Positions 1 to 8,898 of a stretch of DNA of 64,000 bases are shown here, piece by piece. Source of the DNA: Cypionkella sp. (lineage in GTDB: Bacteria > Pseudomonadota > Alphaproteobacteria > Rhodobacterales > Rhodobacteraceae); assembly GCF_028290025.1 (NCBI RefSeq), contig NZ_JAQGKQ010000066.1, positions 1-64,000 of the forward strand. Direction: 5' to 3'. The position numbers were made by a program, and so were the translations under genes. The notes beneath the pieces were generated by a model. It was given only the letters and a program-made list of their open reading frames with translations. It was not told the DNA's origin and searched no databases. Numbering within the stretch: position 1 is the stretch's first letter; each line of letters begins with the position of its first letter.

Positions 1-61
1 CTGTATAGCTGCCGGAAAGCCCGGTCGCCCCCACGATCAACGCGACGTTTTGTGTGCTCAT
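1..61 (-). CDS. SDR-like NAD(P)-binding protein, N-terminal fragment
   Basis: Only the first 20 codons are in the window; the gene runs off the left edge. The ATG reads leftward from position 61 and the translation contains VALIVGATGLSGSY, the beta1-loop-alpha1 nucleotide-binding turn (GxxGxxG) of Rossmann-fold short-chain dehydrogenases and NmrA/PRISE-like epimerases. Nothing more can be said about substrate. The roughly 260 bases between this start and the SRP RNA gene hold no convincing gene and presumably its promoter. Confidence 0.6.
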   Translation of the reverse strand, partial: MSTQNVALIVGATGLSGSYT

Positions 62-322
62 GGTCTAAGACTTCCAATTCCGAGTGTGGCTGCGCCAAGC
101 GTGGCAAAGCAGTTCAGCAAGACCCGCTTGGTCAGGCTCAACTGCAATGCGGTGTTTCTCGCTTTCTACCCGCAGCCTGACTACGCATCAACCCAGTCCC
201 TCCGCTTACGCTGAAATTGGGCGTCCTGACGGCTTAAACCATCGACCAAATCAAGCCGGCGCAAACGCATATTTCAGCGCGAGCGAACAACCAAAACTAC
301 AGATGATGAAGGGGATAAAGGT

Positions 323-415
323 GAGAGGCTGACAACGACCCAAGCGGGGCTCGTTACGGCTGCTTCCTTCCGGACCTGACCGGGTTGGCGAGGCGCTTAC
401 CCGCGCCAACCTCTC
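323..415 (-). ncRNA. ffs: Signal recognition particle 4.5S RNA (small bacterial type)
   Basis: Read on the minus strand, the segment contains GGTCAGGTCCGGAAGGAAGC, the near-invariant domain IV core that binds Ffh M domain, followed by AGCC. The two ends are complementary (GAGAGG at 415-410 with CCTCTC at 328-323), closing the usual long hairpin of about 95 nt. The RNA works with Ffh and FtsY in co-translational targeting of membrane proteins. The exact 5' and 3' ends are inferred from the closing stem and the upstream promoter. Confidence 0.95.
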
Positions 416-422
416 AACTCAC

Positions 423-451
423 GATATAAGGCTGCGCAATCGGATTCGCAA
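423..451 (-). promoter_or_regulatory. Sigma-70-type promoter of ffs
   Basis: On the minus strand TTGCGA (451-446) and TATATC (428-423) are separated by exactly 17 bases. The -10 box ends 7 bases before the first base of the closing stem of the SRP RNA at about 415, which is the spacing expected for transcription start. Housekeeping-type promoter by inspection only. Confidence 0.7.
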
Positions 452-477
452 GGCTTAGCGCAACACAACGCCAAGGC

Positions 478-1314
478 TTAGGATCGACCGCCCGCAAGCC
501 CGTGCAGGAAGCTGATTGCCGATTTCAACATGCTGTCCATCCACAGCCGGGCCGCATCCACCGACGCCACATAGACCTGCAATGCGCCTGCCGCCGCTGG
601 AAATTGCAGTGCCAATTTCGGGGCCATCACATAGGTCACCAAAATAATCACTGCGAGCACCAGCACCAGCGCGAACCCCGAACGGAAACTGGATCTCTTT
701 GCCGCATCATCCCCGATGGTTTGCGAAACGACGCCAGCTCCGCCCGCTCGTTTTTCGCTGCTGGCGCGCAGGGTCGAGTTGATTTCTTCGATCTCCGGCA
801 GCATTTCACGCCGGGTCTGCGGTTTGCTTGCGACCTCTGGCTCACCCTTTAACCGAGCCAGTCGCCGCGCCGCAGCCCCCGCGAGGCCCGGAGAGTCTAA
901 GCCCAAATCCGGTTGGCTTTCGATCACTGGCGTCTCCCGCAGCGGAGCTTCGGACTTGCGCGCCTGAACCTCACGCTCGGCTTCTTCGCGCAACACCGCC
1001 AGCACGCTCTCGTCAATGCTGCGCTGCATGGGTTCACGGCCGGGCGGCGGCGCTACCGCCTCATTGTCGGTTTCGGGCGGCGGCGGGCTATCTGATAGGT
1101 CCGGCTCCGCGTCACTATCGGGTACATCCAAGGCCGCAACTGGCGGTGGCGCATCAAACAGCGCTTCTTCCGCTGCCATCTCGGCCTCTTGCTCGGGTGG
1201 CAACTGAAACCACGCATGGCCGCAGTTCGAGCATTGCACATCGCGCCCGCCATCCGGAATGGCTGTCGCATCTACCTCATATTCCGCATCGCAATTTGGG
1301 CAAACTAGACGCAT
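478..1314 (-). CDS. Zinc-ribbon membrane protein (MJ0042-type finger)
   Basis: A 278-residue protein. The N terminus carries two CxxC knuckles (CPNC at 5-8, CSNC at 28-31) separated by about 20 residues, the MJ0042/zinc-ribbon_5 pattern found at the start of many alphaproteobacterial membrane proteins. Residues about 50-110 are acidic and proline-rich and probably disordered. One hydrophobic segment near 213-232 should be a membrane span, leaving a short C-terminal tail on the other side. It diverges from ftsE with about 160 bases between starts. I know no assigned function; the layout suggests a zinc-sensing or scaffold role at the membrane, but that is inference. Confidence 0.75.
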   Translation of the reverse strand: MRLVCPNCDAEYEVDATAIPDGGRDVQCSNCGHAWFQLPPEQEAEMAAEEALFDAPPPVAALDVPDSDAEPDLSDSPPPPETDNEAVAPPPGREPMQRSIDESVLAVLREEAEREVQARKSEAPLRETPVIESQPDLGLDSPGLAGAAARRLARLKGEPEVASKPQTRREMLPEIEEINSTLRASSEKRAGGAGVVSQTIGDDAAKRSSFRSGFALVLVLAVIILVTYVMAPKLALQFPAAAGALQVYVASVDAARLWMDSMLKSAISFLHGLAGGRS

Positions 1315-1476
1315 TTTTGGGGTCCGGAGTCATTTCTGATTGGCAGGCTGAGAACTTGTAGCAATGAAGCCGACATTCTGGAAGCCTTTGTGGCAAAACT
1401 TGGACCGAAGTGATTGAATCCGTTGCCACCTTGGGCAATGGTGCAACGCAATACGACCCAAACAGGATGAAACCCG

Positions 1477-2148
1477 GTGATCGCCTTCGACAATGTGGCC
1501 TACAGCTACGGTGGGGGCGAATTACTGTCCGATATTTCGCTGCGGCTTACCCCCGGTTCCTTCCACTTTTTGACCGGCCCATCAGGGGCTGGCAAATCGA
1601 CGTTTCTGAAACTCTGCTATGGAGAACTGCTGCCCAGCGCCGGTCGCATCAGCTTGTTCGACCGTGAGGTGCGCTCGCTAAGCCGCGATGACATTGCGCT
1701 GACCCGGCGCCGCATCGGCATGGTGCAGCAAGATTGCCAATTCCTCGATCATCTGCCGTTGGCCGCCAACGTGGCTTTGCCGCTGACGGTTGCGGGCAAA
1801 ACCTCAACCCCGCAGGATTTGACCGATCTGCTCGGTTGGGTTGGCTTGGGGCAGTTGGCCGATGCCAAACCGCCTGCGCTGTCGGGGGGTGAGCGTCAAC
1901 GCGCGGCTTTGGCGCGGGCCATTATCATTGGGCCAGATGTTGTGCTGGCAGACGAGCCCACGGGTAACCTTGATTGGGAAATGTCGCTGCGGCTGCTGAC
2001 CCTGCTGGTCGAGTTGAACCGGATGGGTAAGACCGTGCTGATCGCCACGCATGATCTGAACCTGATCCGGCAGGCCAAAGCCCAAGTCGCCGCGCGCGTG
2101 CTGCGGATTTCCAAGCGCCGGGTGCAACTCGCCGGGGCCGATCTATGA
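1477..2148 (+). CDS. ftsE: Cell-division ABC ATPase FtsE
   Basis: A 223-residue ABC ATPase with Walker A GPSGAGKST (34-42), Q-loop QQDCQF, signature LSGGERQR and Walker B VLADEPTG. The immediately overlapping FtsX-type permease identifies it as FtsE, which with FtsX controls periplasmic peptidoglycan hydrolases at the septum. The start is GTG at 1477, placed after GGATGAAACCCG; no ATG fits as well. Its stop overlaps the ftsX start by 4 bases, so the two are translationally coupled. Length is normal for the family. Confidence 0.93.
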   Translation: MIAFDNVAYSYGGGELLSDISLRLTPGSFHFLTGPSGAGKSTFLKLCYGELLPSAGRISLFDREVRSLSRDDIALTRRRIGMVQQDCQFLDHLPLAANVALPLTVAGKTSTPQDLTDLLGWVGLGQLADAKPPALSGGERQRAALARAIIIGPDVVLADEPTGNLDWEMSLRLLTLLVELNRMGKTVLIATHDLNLIRQAKAQVAARVLRISKRRVQLAGADL

Positions 2149-3047
2149 GCCTGATGTCGCTGATCGTGCCAGACCGGCGCGCAGACCGGCAAGCCGACCG
2201 TGTGGTGCCGCCGTCTGGCCACACCGCATGGCTGACCTCGTTCACAGCGGGCGCTATGGCGTTTCTCGCGGTGTTCGCGCTGGCATTATCGCTGGCGGCA
2301 GGACGCTTGGCAGATCGCTGGTCAGATGCGCTGGAACGCACCGCCACCGTGCGGCTCTCTGCGCCCGAAGATCAGATGCAACTGCAAACCGATGCGGTGT
2401 TGGCGATCCTGTCCACGACTCCCGGTATCGCCACCGCCCGCGCCATGACCGATGCCGAGCAGCGCGCATTGTTGGAACCGTGGTTTGGCCCTGACCTGCC
2501 GATCGACGCGCTGCCCTTGCCGCGTTTGATCGAACTCACCGAAACCGGCTCAGGCTATGACGGCGAAGGTCTGCGCCAACGTCTAGCCGCCGAAGCCCCC
2601 GGAGCGGTGCTCGATGATCACACCCGTTGGCGCAGACCGCTCGCCGTGGCTGCGGGACGGCTCCGCCTGTTGGGTCTCCTCTCAATCGGTCTGATCGGCA
2701 CCGCCACCGCCGCGATGATCACCCTTGCTGCCAGTGCAGCCCTCGCCGCCAATGCGCAGGTGGTGCGGGTGCTGCGCCAAGTCGGTGCGCGCGACGCCTA
2801 TATCGCCCGCGCCTTCGTGCGCCGTTTCACTTTGCGCGCCCTGACCGGAGCTGCTGCGGGCACCTTAGTCGGCATGATCGGCGTGGCCCTGCTGCCTTCG
2901 ACCGATACGGCAGGCGGTTTCCTGACCGGACTTGGCTTTCAGGGCCTAAGCTGGCTTTATCCCTTGGTGCTGCCGCCGCTGATGGCCGTGGTAGCGTTTA
3001 TCGCCACCCGCGCCGCCGCGTTTCGCAAACTGAGGGAGCTCACCTGA
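2145..3047 (+). CDS. ftsX: Cell-division permease-like protein FtsX
   Basis: A 300-residue membrane protein partnering FtsE. A hydrophobic segment near 32-52 is followed by a soluble extracytoplasmic loop and then three spans in the C-terminal half (about 170-195, 235-255, 270-290), the four-helix FtsX arrangement. The region VVRVLRQVGARDAYIARAF is the cytoplasmic coupling part shared by MacB/FtsX permeases. It overlaps ftsE by 4 bases (ATGA) and its own TGA overlaps the plsC start, so ftsE-ftsX-plsC-tfoX form one operon. Confidence 0.9.
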   Translation: MSLMSLIVPDRRADRQADRVVPPSGHTAWLTSFTAGAMAFLAVFALALSLAAGRLADRWSDALERTATVRLSAPEDQMQLQTDAVLAILSTTPGIATARAMTDAEQRALLEPWFGPDLPIDALPLPRLIELTETGSGYDGEGLRQRLAAEAPGAVLDDHTRWRRPLAVAAGRLRLLGLLSIGLIGTATAAMITLAASAALAANAQVVRVLRQVGARDAYIARAFVRRFTLRALTGAAAGTLVGMIGVALLPSTDTAGGFLTGLGFQGLSWLYPLVLPPLMAVVAFIATRAAAFRKLRELT

Positions 3048-3787
3048 TGCCCAGACCGATCACATCAGGCCCGATCCAATGGCTGCTGTCGCTGATCTTC
3101 ATCGTGCAGATGTATCTGTCAATGCTGGTGCTCGGCATCGTCTATTTGCCCTACGCCCTGCTTAATCGCGACGGCGCTGTCGCCGCCTGCCATGCCTTCT
3201 GCGCTTGGGTGCGGTTTAGCCTGCGCATCATCTGCGGCCTGCGCACCGAAATTCGCGGCGAGGTGCCTCAGGGCGAGGTGCTGATCGCGCCCAAGCACCA
3301 AAGTTTTCTCGACATCATCCTGATCTACGGTGCCCTGCCCCGCGCCAAATTCATCATGAAAGCCGAACTCCGCTTCGCGCCGATCCTTGGTTGGTACGCC
3401 TTGCGCATCGGCTGCGTTCCGGTCAATCGCGGCAAACGCGGCGTTGCAATCACCCAAATGATGGCGGAGGTGAAATCTGGCCTCGCCCGTCCCGGCCAGT
3501 TGATCATCTATCCCCAAGGCACCCGCGTCGCACCCGGCGAAGCGCTGCCCTATAAAATCGGCACCGCAGCACTTTACAGCCAGTTGGGTCAACCCTGCGT
3601 GCCGGTTGGCACCAATGTCGGCCTGTTCTGGCCAAAGCGCGGTATTCTGCGGCACCGAGGTCTAGGCGTGGTCGATTTTCTGCCAGCCATCCCGCCGGGT
3701 CTGTCCAACACCGCGTTCATGTCGCTGCTAGAGGCGCAGGTGGAAGCCTCGTCAAACGCCCTGATGCAAGAGGCTGGCTATCCATGA
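3047..3787 (+). CDS. plsC: 1-acyl-sn-glycerol-3-phosphate acyltransferase
   Basis: A 246-residue acyltransferase that converts lysophosphatidic acid to phosphatidic acid at the inner membrane. The H(x)4D catalytic motif is seen as KHQSFLD, followed by VPVNRGKRG (motif II) and YPQGTRVAPGE (motif III; the usual EGTR is QGTR). A hydrophobic N-terminal stretch (about 11-40) anchors it. The ATG at 3047 overlaps the ftsX stop (TGATG). A longer upstream reading in the same frame only shadows ftsX. Coupling of division proteins to a phospholipid enzyme is a common arrangement in this group. Confidence 0.9.
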   Translation: MPRPITSGPIQWLLSLIFIVQMYLSMLVLGIVYLPYALLNRDGAVAACHAFCAWVRFSLRIICGLRTEIRGEVPQGEVLIAPKHQSFLDIILIYGALPRAKFIMKAELRFAPILGWYALRIGCVPVNRGKRGVAITQMMAEVKSGLARPGQLIIYPQGTRVAPGEALPYKIGTAALYSQLGQPCVPVGTNVGLFWPKRGILRHRGLGVVDFLPAIPPGLSNTAFMSLLEAQVEASSNALMQEAGYP

Positions 3788-4137
3788 GCACCTCGACCGC
3801 CACGATAGAGCATATGCTCGACACCATCCCGCTGACGCTTACCGTCAAGAAAATGTTCGGCGAATACGCGCTTTACCTCGACGGCATCGTCGTCGCCTTC
3901 ATCTGCGATGACACGTTGTTCATCAAACCCACCCCCGGCGCAAACGCCATTCTGCCCGAAGCCGAGCGTGGCCCCGCCTACCCCGGCAGCAAAGATTATA
4001 TCATCGGCTCCGAAGCCCTTGATGATCCTGACCTCTGCGCCCGCGCTCTGCGCGCCGTGGCCGCTGACGCACCGCCGCCAAAACCGAAAAAGCCAAAAGC
4101 GGTGAAGGCGAATAAAGCCGCGAAAACGGCCAAATAA
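3784..4137 (+). CDS. TfoX N-terminal-domain protein
   Basis: A 117-residue protein whose first 90 residues match the TfoX/Sxy N-terminal fold (LTVKKMFGEYALYLDG, then an FIKPT strand and a LDDPD segment). The tail from about 95 is lysine/alanine/proline-rich. The C-terminal helix-hairpin domain of true Sxy/TfoX competence regulators is absent. Such single-domain versions are widespread in Alphaproteobacteria and have no settled role; I would not call it a competence activator. The start overlaps plsC by 4 bases (ATGA), so it ends the ftsEX-plsC operon. Confidence 0.8.
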   Translation: MSTSTATIEHMLDTIPLTLTVKKMFGEYALYLDGIVVAFICDDTLFIKPTPGANAILPEAERGPAYPGSKDYIIGSEALDDPDLCARALRAVAADAPPPKPKKPKAVKANKAAKTAK

Positions 4138-4146
4138 TCCGTCTCG

Positions 4147-4752
4147 CTAGCGCTTGGCAAGCGTGCCAAAAACCCAATCCCACAGTGGCGTAGTCACGCC
4201 AAAATTGTGTTGAAGATCACGGTGATGCACCGCATGTAGCCGGATGAGACGGCGCAACCAAGCCCGCCCGCCGCTGCCCTTATTGTGCACGATGTAATGC
4301 ACGCCGACATAGGCCAGATATCCGATCAGCACCCCCGCTGTCAGCGCCGCCGCCCACGCAGTGCGCATCAGCAAGGTCAGCGGCCAATACAGCAGCACAT
4401 AAAACACCAGTACCGTCACCAGAGTCGGCGTACCGTGCAAATCACGCGGCGCTTGGTGATGCGCCATATGGATCGGCTGCAATAACGGCGCATGGTGGAA
4501 GGCAAAGCGGTGGATCAGATATTCTGAAAGGCTCCAGACCAATAGGCCCAGCGCAATTAAGATGAAAGATTCCGCTCCACCGCCGGGCGCAAATGCCCAA
4601 AACAGGCAGAGCAAAATCAGTGGCGGATACACCAAAAAATCCAGAAAAAACGCCCACGCAGGCATTTCCGAAGTGAACATCTGCAAAAACTTCGCACGAG
4701 CTTTGCGGGCGCTTTGCCAGAACGGATGGGTCTGCGTCGCGTTAGGGTCCAT
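4147..4752 (-). CDS. Sterol desaturase / fatty-acid hydroxylase family protein
   Basis: A 201-residue integral membrane di-iron oxygenase-like protein. The histidine clusters expected for the family are present in order: HRFAFHH, HMAHH, HYIVHN and HAVHHRD. Hydrophobic spans lie around 33-55, 60-80 and 105-145. Members hydroxylate or desaturate lipid chains, carotenoids or sterols using O2; the substrate here is not readable. It stands alone, converging on the TfoX gene with 9 bases between stops. Confidence 0.85.
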   Translation of the reverse strand: MDPNATQTHPFWQSARKARAKFLQMFTSEMPAWAFFLDFLVYPPLILLCLFWAFAPGGGAESFILIALGLLVWSLSEYLIHRFAFHHAPLLQPIHMAHHQAPRDLHGTPTLVTVLVFYVLLYWPLTLLMRTAWAAALTAGVLIGYLAYVGVHYIVHNKGSGGRAWLRRLIRLHAVHHRDLQHNFGVTTPLWDWVFGTLAKR

Positions 4753-4891
4753 AACTGCCGCCTGCCTTCATGCCGATGGCTCTGCGGGACGCATCGGCTG
4801 TCATGACGCTGTTACTCTTGCAGAGATCAGATGAAAAATCCAGCCCGCCGCGTCAGATCGCATTTTGGCGGCACAGCGGCCGAAGCCCGCG

Positions 4892-5677
4892 CTAAAACGG
4901 GCCCGAGTCGTGTTCCGCAATGGCGTCGTCAATAAAGCCTGCGGGATCAGCTGTGAAAGCTTGATACAACTTGAAATGACGCGTCTGCCGATAGTCGGTT
5001 GGGGCGATACCGGCTTTGCTGATTTCCAACACCTGCGCTTCCGGCAGCGCCATCAGCAGCGGCGAATGGGTTGCCATTATCACCTGAGCGCGACCCTCGG
5101 CCTGAATGCGGCTCAAAATACGCAAAAGCTGTAACTGCCGCTTCGGCGACAGCGCAGATTCCGGTTCGTCGAGAAAATAGATGCCCTGCCGCGACAACCG
5201 TTCCTCAAAAAAACGCAGGAACCCCTCACCATGGCTTTCCGACAGATAATCCGGCGGCGGGCCACCGTCATCCCGGGCCGCTTCGTCGAGATAGCGCGCC
5301 ACACTAAAGAAAGACTCCGCCTTGAAAAACCAACCGTTGGTGACTTTCGGCAACCAAGCCGCCCGCAACGCCTCGCCCAGCGCGCCGCCACTGGTATCAA
5401 TCGCATCCGAGTGATCGACGGGGCGATAGCCCTTACCGCCGCCCGCCTCGTCATACCCGCTCAACGCCGCAATCGCCTCGATAAGCGTGGATTTTCCAGT
5501 GCCGTTTTCGCCGACGATGATGGTGATGGCGGCCGTGAAATTTAGCTCAAACCCCGGATCGGTCAGCCAGGGCAGGTTGAACGGATATTGCGTTCGCCCT
5601 GCCATCCGCTCGGGCAACAGGCTGATACGTTTCAGGAACGGCGGCGGCAGACTGGTTCCGGTGCGTTTGCGGCTCAT
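4892..5677 (-). CDS. Stand-alone AAA/ABC-type ATPase (COG3910-like)
   Basis: A 261-residue soluble ATPase with Walker A GENGTGKST (56-64), an ABC-like LSPKRQLQLLRIL region, Walker B IYFLDEPES and a switch MATHSPLLMAL. The order matches small predicted ATPases related to SMC/RecF-type ABC heads that have no fused transport domain. No partner gene is adjacent. The ATG at 5677 follows 122 bases of AT-richer intergenic DNA that also contains an 18-base palindrome (5777-5794). Function unknown. Confidence 0.8.
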   Translation of the reverse strand: MSRKRTGTSLPPPFLKRISLLPERMAGRTQYPFNLPWLTDPGFELNFTAAITIIVGENGTGKSTLIEAIAALSGYDEAGGGKGYRPVDHSDAIDTSGGALGEALRAAWLPKVTNGWFFKAESFFSVARYLDEAARDDGGPPPDYLSESHGEGFLRFFEERLSRQGIYFLDEPESALSPKRQLQLLRILSRIQAEGRAQVIMATHSPLLMALPEAQVLEISKAGIAPTDYRQTRHFKLYQAFTADPAGFIDDAIAEHDSGPF

Positions 5678-5776
5678 GGTGGTGACCTTGCTGGCTCCGT
5701 TAATGCATGGTGCAGCAAGTGTTAATGCATCGTTAACCTGCGACCGTAAGCCATTGATTCTATTTAATCGCCATCA

Positions 5777-5794
5777 GTGCCCACACGTGGACAC
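5777..5794. repeat. 18-base near-palindrome, copy 1
   Basis: The sequence GTGCCCACACGTGGACAC reads nearly the same on both strands. A second copy, GTGTCCACACGTGGGCAC, lies at 37376-37393; the two differ only at two symmetric positions. This copy sits between the accA stop and the start of the AAA ATPase gene, 100 bases upstream of that start. A conserved palindrome of this size is most simply a binding site for a dimeric protein. Confidence 0.6.
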
Positions 5795-5799
5795 CTAAA

Positions 5800-6759
5800 T
5801 TAGGCCGCCAAACCCTTAGTGCCCATATCAAGAAACTTCTGCCGCCGATCCCTGATCAAAGCCTCAGGTTTCTTACCCGACAGCTCTTTCAGCATGGTTT
5901 CAATCGCCTTGCCGACCGCCTCGATGGTCTCTTTCTTGCCGCGCTGCGCCCCGCCCAGCGGCTCTTTCACGATGCGGTCAATCACGCCCAGTTTCTGCAA
6001 ATCCTGCGCCGTCAGCCGCAAAGCCTCTGCCGCCTCCCGCATCTTCTCGGCATCTTTCCAAAGAATCGACGCGCAGCCTTCCGGGCTGATCACCGAGTAA
6101 ACCGAATGCTCCAGCATCGCGATCCGGTTCGCCGTAGCAAACGCCACCGCCCCGCCAGACCCACCCTCACCGATGATAACCGAGATCAACGGCACGCCAA
6201 TCTCCAGACATTTCGCGGTTGATCGCGCAATCGCCTCAGCCTGCCCACGTTCTTCCGCACCCTTGCCCGGATAAGCGCCGGGAGTGTCGATCAGCGTGAT
6301 GACCGGCAGACGAAACCGATGCGCCATATCCATCAACCGGACAGCTTTGCGGTAGCCCTCAGGCCGCGCCATGCCAAAGTTGCGCTCAATCCGCGACTTG
6401 GTGTCGTTGCCCTTCTCGTGCCCGATCACCATCACCGGTGTGTCGTTGAACCGTGCAAGCCCGCCCATCACCGCGTGATCATCCGAGAACCCCCGGTCGC
6501 CCGCCAGCGGGGTATATTCTTGAAACAATACCTCAATGTAGTCTTTGGAATGAGGCCGCTCGGGATGCCGTGCCACCTGACATTTCCGCCAAGGCGTCAG
6601 ATCCTTATACAGATCCTTCAGCAACTGATCCGCCTTGCGGTCCAACTGCTCGGCCTCTCTGGTGACATCCATTCCCGTATTAGTCCGCGCCATCGCGCGA
6701 AGCTCCTCCGCCTTGCCTTCAATTTCGGCCAAAGGCTTCTCGAATTCGAGGTAGTTCAT
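5800..6759 (-). CDS. accA: Acetyl-CoA carboxylase carboxyltransferase alpha subunit
   Basis: A 319-residue protein that, with AccD, transfers CO2 from carboxybiotin to acetyl-CoA to give malonyl-CoA, the first step of fatty-acid synthesis. Family hallmarks include the N-terminal [11 protein letters not shown], then [37 protein letters not shown] and [13 protein letters not shown] chose the ATG at 6759, preceded by GGAG at a good distance; an ATG 21 bases further upstream is also in frame but less usual for AccA. No other fatty-acid genes adjoin it. Confidence 0.95.
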   Translation of the reverse strand: MNYLEFEKPLAEIEGKAEELRAMARTNTGMDVTREAEQLDRKADQLLKDLYKDLTPWRKCQVARHPERPHSKDYIEVLFQEYTPLAGDRGFSDDHAVMGGLARFNDTPVMVIGHEKGNDTKSRIERNFGMARPEGYRKAVRLMDMAHRFRLPVITLIDTPGAYPGKGAEERGQAEAIARSTAKCLEIGVPLISVIIGEGGSGGAVAFATANRIAMLEHSVYSVISPEGCASILWKDAEKMREAAEALRLTAQDLQKLGVIDRIVKEPLGGAQRGKKETIEAVGKAIETMLKELSGKKPEALIRDRRQKFLDMGTKGLAA

Positions 6760-6909
6760 CGAGCACTCCATCTCGGGCAAGGCTTCCTATATGGCCGGGC
6801 AACGCAGAAAATGCAACCGACGAGGCACATCCAAGCGCAGCCCCGCACATTCGCAAGATTTGCGATAGTCTGGCATGGCATCAGGGCGATGCAAGCAAGG
6901 ACGGATAGA

Positions 6910-7743
6910 ATGGCCAACAACTACGAGACCAGAATGATCCGCGTGTTGGATTACATCCACGACAACCCCGCCGGGGATCTCAGCTTGGATGCGATGGCCG
7001 ATGTCGCCGCGTTGTCGCGGTTTCACTTTCACCGCGTGTTTCATGCGCTGATGGGTGAGACCGCCTCGCAAGCCGTGCGGCGGATGCGGATGTATCGCGC
7101 CGCTGTGGCTTTGGTGCAGACAAAAGCGCCTTTGGCCAAGATTGCCCGCGCCGTCGGCTATCCGAACCTTGCTTCCTTCACCCGCAGCTTTGCCGACAGC
7201 TATGGTGTGCCCCCGGCCACCTTCCGCGCCAAAGGCGAGTTGCGACCCTTACTGCCTTTATTCAGAACAGGAGAGCCTTTGATGTATGATGTTGAAATCC
7301 GCCAAGAACCCACCCGCAGACTGGCCGCAATGCCGCATAGGGGCGCTTACACCGACATTGGCCGTGCCTTTGAAAAGGGCGGCGCTGTGCTTGCCGCGCG
7401 CAAATTGCTCGGCGCTTGTGGCGGCATGGTGGGTGTATATTACGACGACCCTTCGGCGGTGGCCGTGGCCGATCTGTCCAGCCATGCGGGCTTTGAAATT
7501 GCGTCAGGTGCAATCGAAGACCCGCTAGAGGAGGTTCATCTACCAAACGGTCGCCATGCAGTGCTGCGCTTCAAGGGCCCCTATTCCGGCCTGCCCGCTG
7601 CTTACGATCAGCTCTACCGCAACTGGCTGCCGCAATCAGGCGAAACCCCCGCAGATAGCCCGGTGTTTGAGGTTTATCTCAATACCCCGATGGACACAGC
7701 GCCGGAAGAATTGTTGACCGATATCTGCCTACCGCTGGCTTAG
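6910..7743 (+). CDS. AraC-family regulator with GyrI-like effector domain
   Basis: A 277-residue regulator. Residues about 8-105 form the two helix-turn-helix units of AraC/XylS proteins (the second with VGYPNLASFTRSFADSYG). Residues about 125-277 match the GyrI/BacB-type ligand-binding fold seen in Rob and SbmC, which binds small aromatic or amphipathic compounds. Translation starts at the ATG at 6910, close behind AGGACGG. It diverges from accA with 150 bases between. The target genes are not evident from the neighbours. Confidence 0.88.
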   Translation: MANNYETRMIRVLDYIHDNPAGDLSLDAMADVAALSRFHFHRVFHALMGETASQAVRRMRMYRAAVALVQTKAPLAKIARAVGYPNLASFTRSFADSYGVPPATFRAKGELRPLLPLFRTGEPLMYDVEIRQEPTRRLAAMPHRGAYTDIGRAFEKGGAVLAARKLLGACGGMVGVYYDDPSAVAVADLSSHAGFEIASGAIEDPLEEVHLPNGRHAVLRFKGPYSGLPAAYDQLYRNWLPQSGETPADSPVFEVYLNTPMDTAPEELLTDICLPLA

Positions 7744-7776
7744 ATCCAGGCGTAACACTCTGTCAAAAACAGCACA

Positions 7777-7799
7777 GCCCCGTGGGTTTACCACGGGGC
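7777..7799. terminator. Hairpin between AraC regulator and mcl1
   Basis: GCCCCGTGG and CCACGGGGC form a perfect 9-bp stem with a 5-base loop between two converging genes. On the minus strand it is followed a few bases later by TTTTT, so it may terminate transcription reading from mcl1; on the plus strand no T run follows. It lies 34 bases after the AraC stop. The 140 bases from here to mcl1 contain nothing I can identify. Confidence 0.55.
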
Positions 7800-7938
7800 G
7801 TGCATCCTCCCGTTGATGCGGCATCGGGCCTCCTCTCCCTTTGCCGCGCGGGTAGCTTGGGGCATACTGTCGCATGCCGTTGGGTCACACTGGCGACACA
7901 TTTACAACGAGTCAACAAATCTTTTTGGCGCAAATATA

Positions 7939-8898
7939 TTAGGCGGTAGCGATCATTTCCGCCTGCTTTACGATCACTTCCGCCTGCTTAATCGAAGCAA
8001 TATCGACCAAACGCCCCTTAAAAACCGCAGCACCCTCCCCGCGTGCCTTCGCATCCGCCATCGCTGCAAGAATCTCACGCGCCTCTGCCACCGCGGCGTC
8101 TGATGGAGTGAACACTTCGTTCGCCAGCGCCACTTGCTTGGGGTGTATGGCCCACTTGCCCACCATGCCCAAAGTTGCTGCTCGGCGGGCTTGGGCCCGG
8201 AAACCCTCATCGTCGCTGAAATCGCCAAACGGCCCGTCCACTGGCAGAATGCCATGCGTACGACAAGCAGCCACAATAGCCACTTGCGCCCAATGCCAAG
8301 GATCGGACCAATGCCGCACGCCATCGTGCAACATGTAGTAATTTTCCTGCGTCCCGCCGATGCCGGTGGTCTGCATTCCCATGCTGGCAGCAAAATCCGC
8401 AGCCCCGAGGCTCATCGCCTGCAAACGAGGCGAAGATGCCGCGATTTCCTCGACATGCGCGATACCTGCGGCCGATTCGATGATCACCTCAAACGCAACC
8501 GGCTTGGAGCGGCCCTTGGCCCGCTCAATCGCAGTGACCAGCGCATCAACGGCATAAACATCCGCCGCACAGCCGACCTTGGGGATCATAATCATGTCCA
8601 ACCGGTCGCTGCATTGCTCCAACAGATCAACCACGTCGCGATACCAATAGGGCGTATCCAGCCCATTGATCCGCACCGAGAGAGTTTTCTTGCCCCAATC
8701 CAGCGTATTGATTGCCTCAATCGTATTGGCGCGAGCTTGGTCTTTGTCAGTCGGCGCGACCGAATCTTCCAGATCAATGTTGATCACATCCGCCGCCGAC
8801 GCCGCCATTTTGGCAAACAGAGCGGTGCGCGAACCCGGGCCGAACAATTGACAGCGATTGGGCCGCGCCGGGGGGCTGGGTTGCAGACGGAAGGACAT
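7939..8898 (-). CDS. mcl1: L-malyl-CoA / beta-methylmalyl-CoA lyase
   Basis: A 319-residue CitE-like lyase that cleaves beta-methylmalyl-CoA to glyoxylate and propionyl-CoA and interconverts malyl-CoA with acetyl-CoA plus glyoxylate in the ethylmalonyl-CoA pathway. The start MSFRLQPSPPARPNRCQLFG and the stretches IDLEDSV (41-47), FEVIIESAAGIAHVEE and LGAADFAASMGMQTTGIGG look essentially like the Rhodobacter enzyme. The ATG at 8898 gives the known N terminus. It diverges from an aminotransferase gene; the 248-base gap contains the palindrome TTGCGCAA (8948-8955), a possible operator. Confidence 0.95.
   Translation of the reverse strand: MSFRLQPSPPARPNRCQLFGPGSRTALFAKMAASAADVINIDLEDSVAPTDKDQARANTIEAINTLDWGKKTLSVRINGLDTPYWYRDVVDLLEQCSDRLDMIMIPKVGCAADVYAVDALVTAIERAKGRSKPVAFEVIIESAAGIAHVEEIAASSPRLQAMSLGAADFAASMGMQTTGIGGTQENYYMLHDGVRHWSDPWHWAQVAIVAACRTHGILPVDGPFGDFSDDEGFRAQARRAATLGMVGKWAIHPKQVALANEVFTPSDAAVAEAREILAAMADAKARGEGAAVFKGRLVDIASIKQAEVIVKQAEMIATA

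Noticed and set aside
84-332. An 82-codon frame at the left end on the plus strand
   Set aside because: Runs into the SRP RNA gene, Ser/Arg-rich composition, no ribosome site.
7949-7990. Direct repeat at the 3' end of mcl1
   Set aside because: It encodes the repeated KQAE(V/M)I of the Mcl1 C terminus, which I recall from the Rhodobacter enzyme too; a protein feature, not a DNA element.
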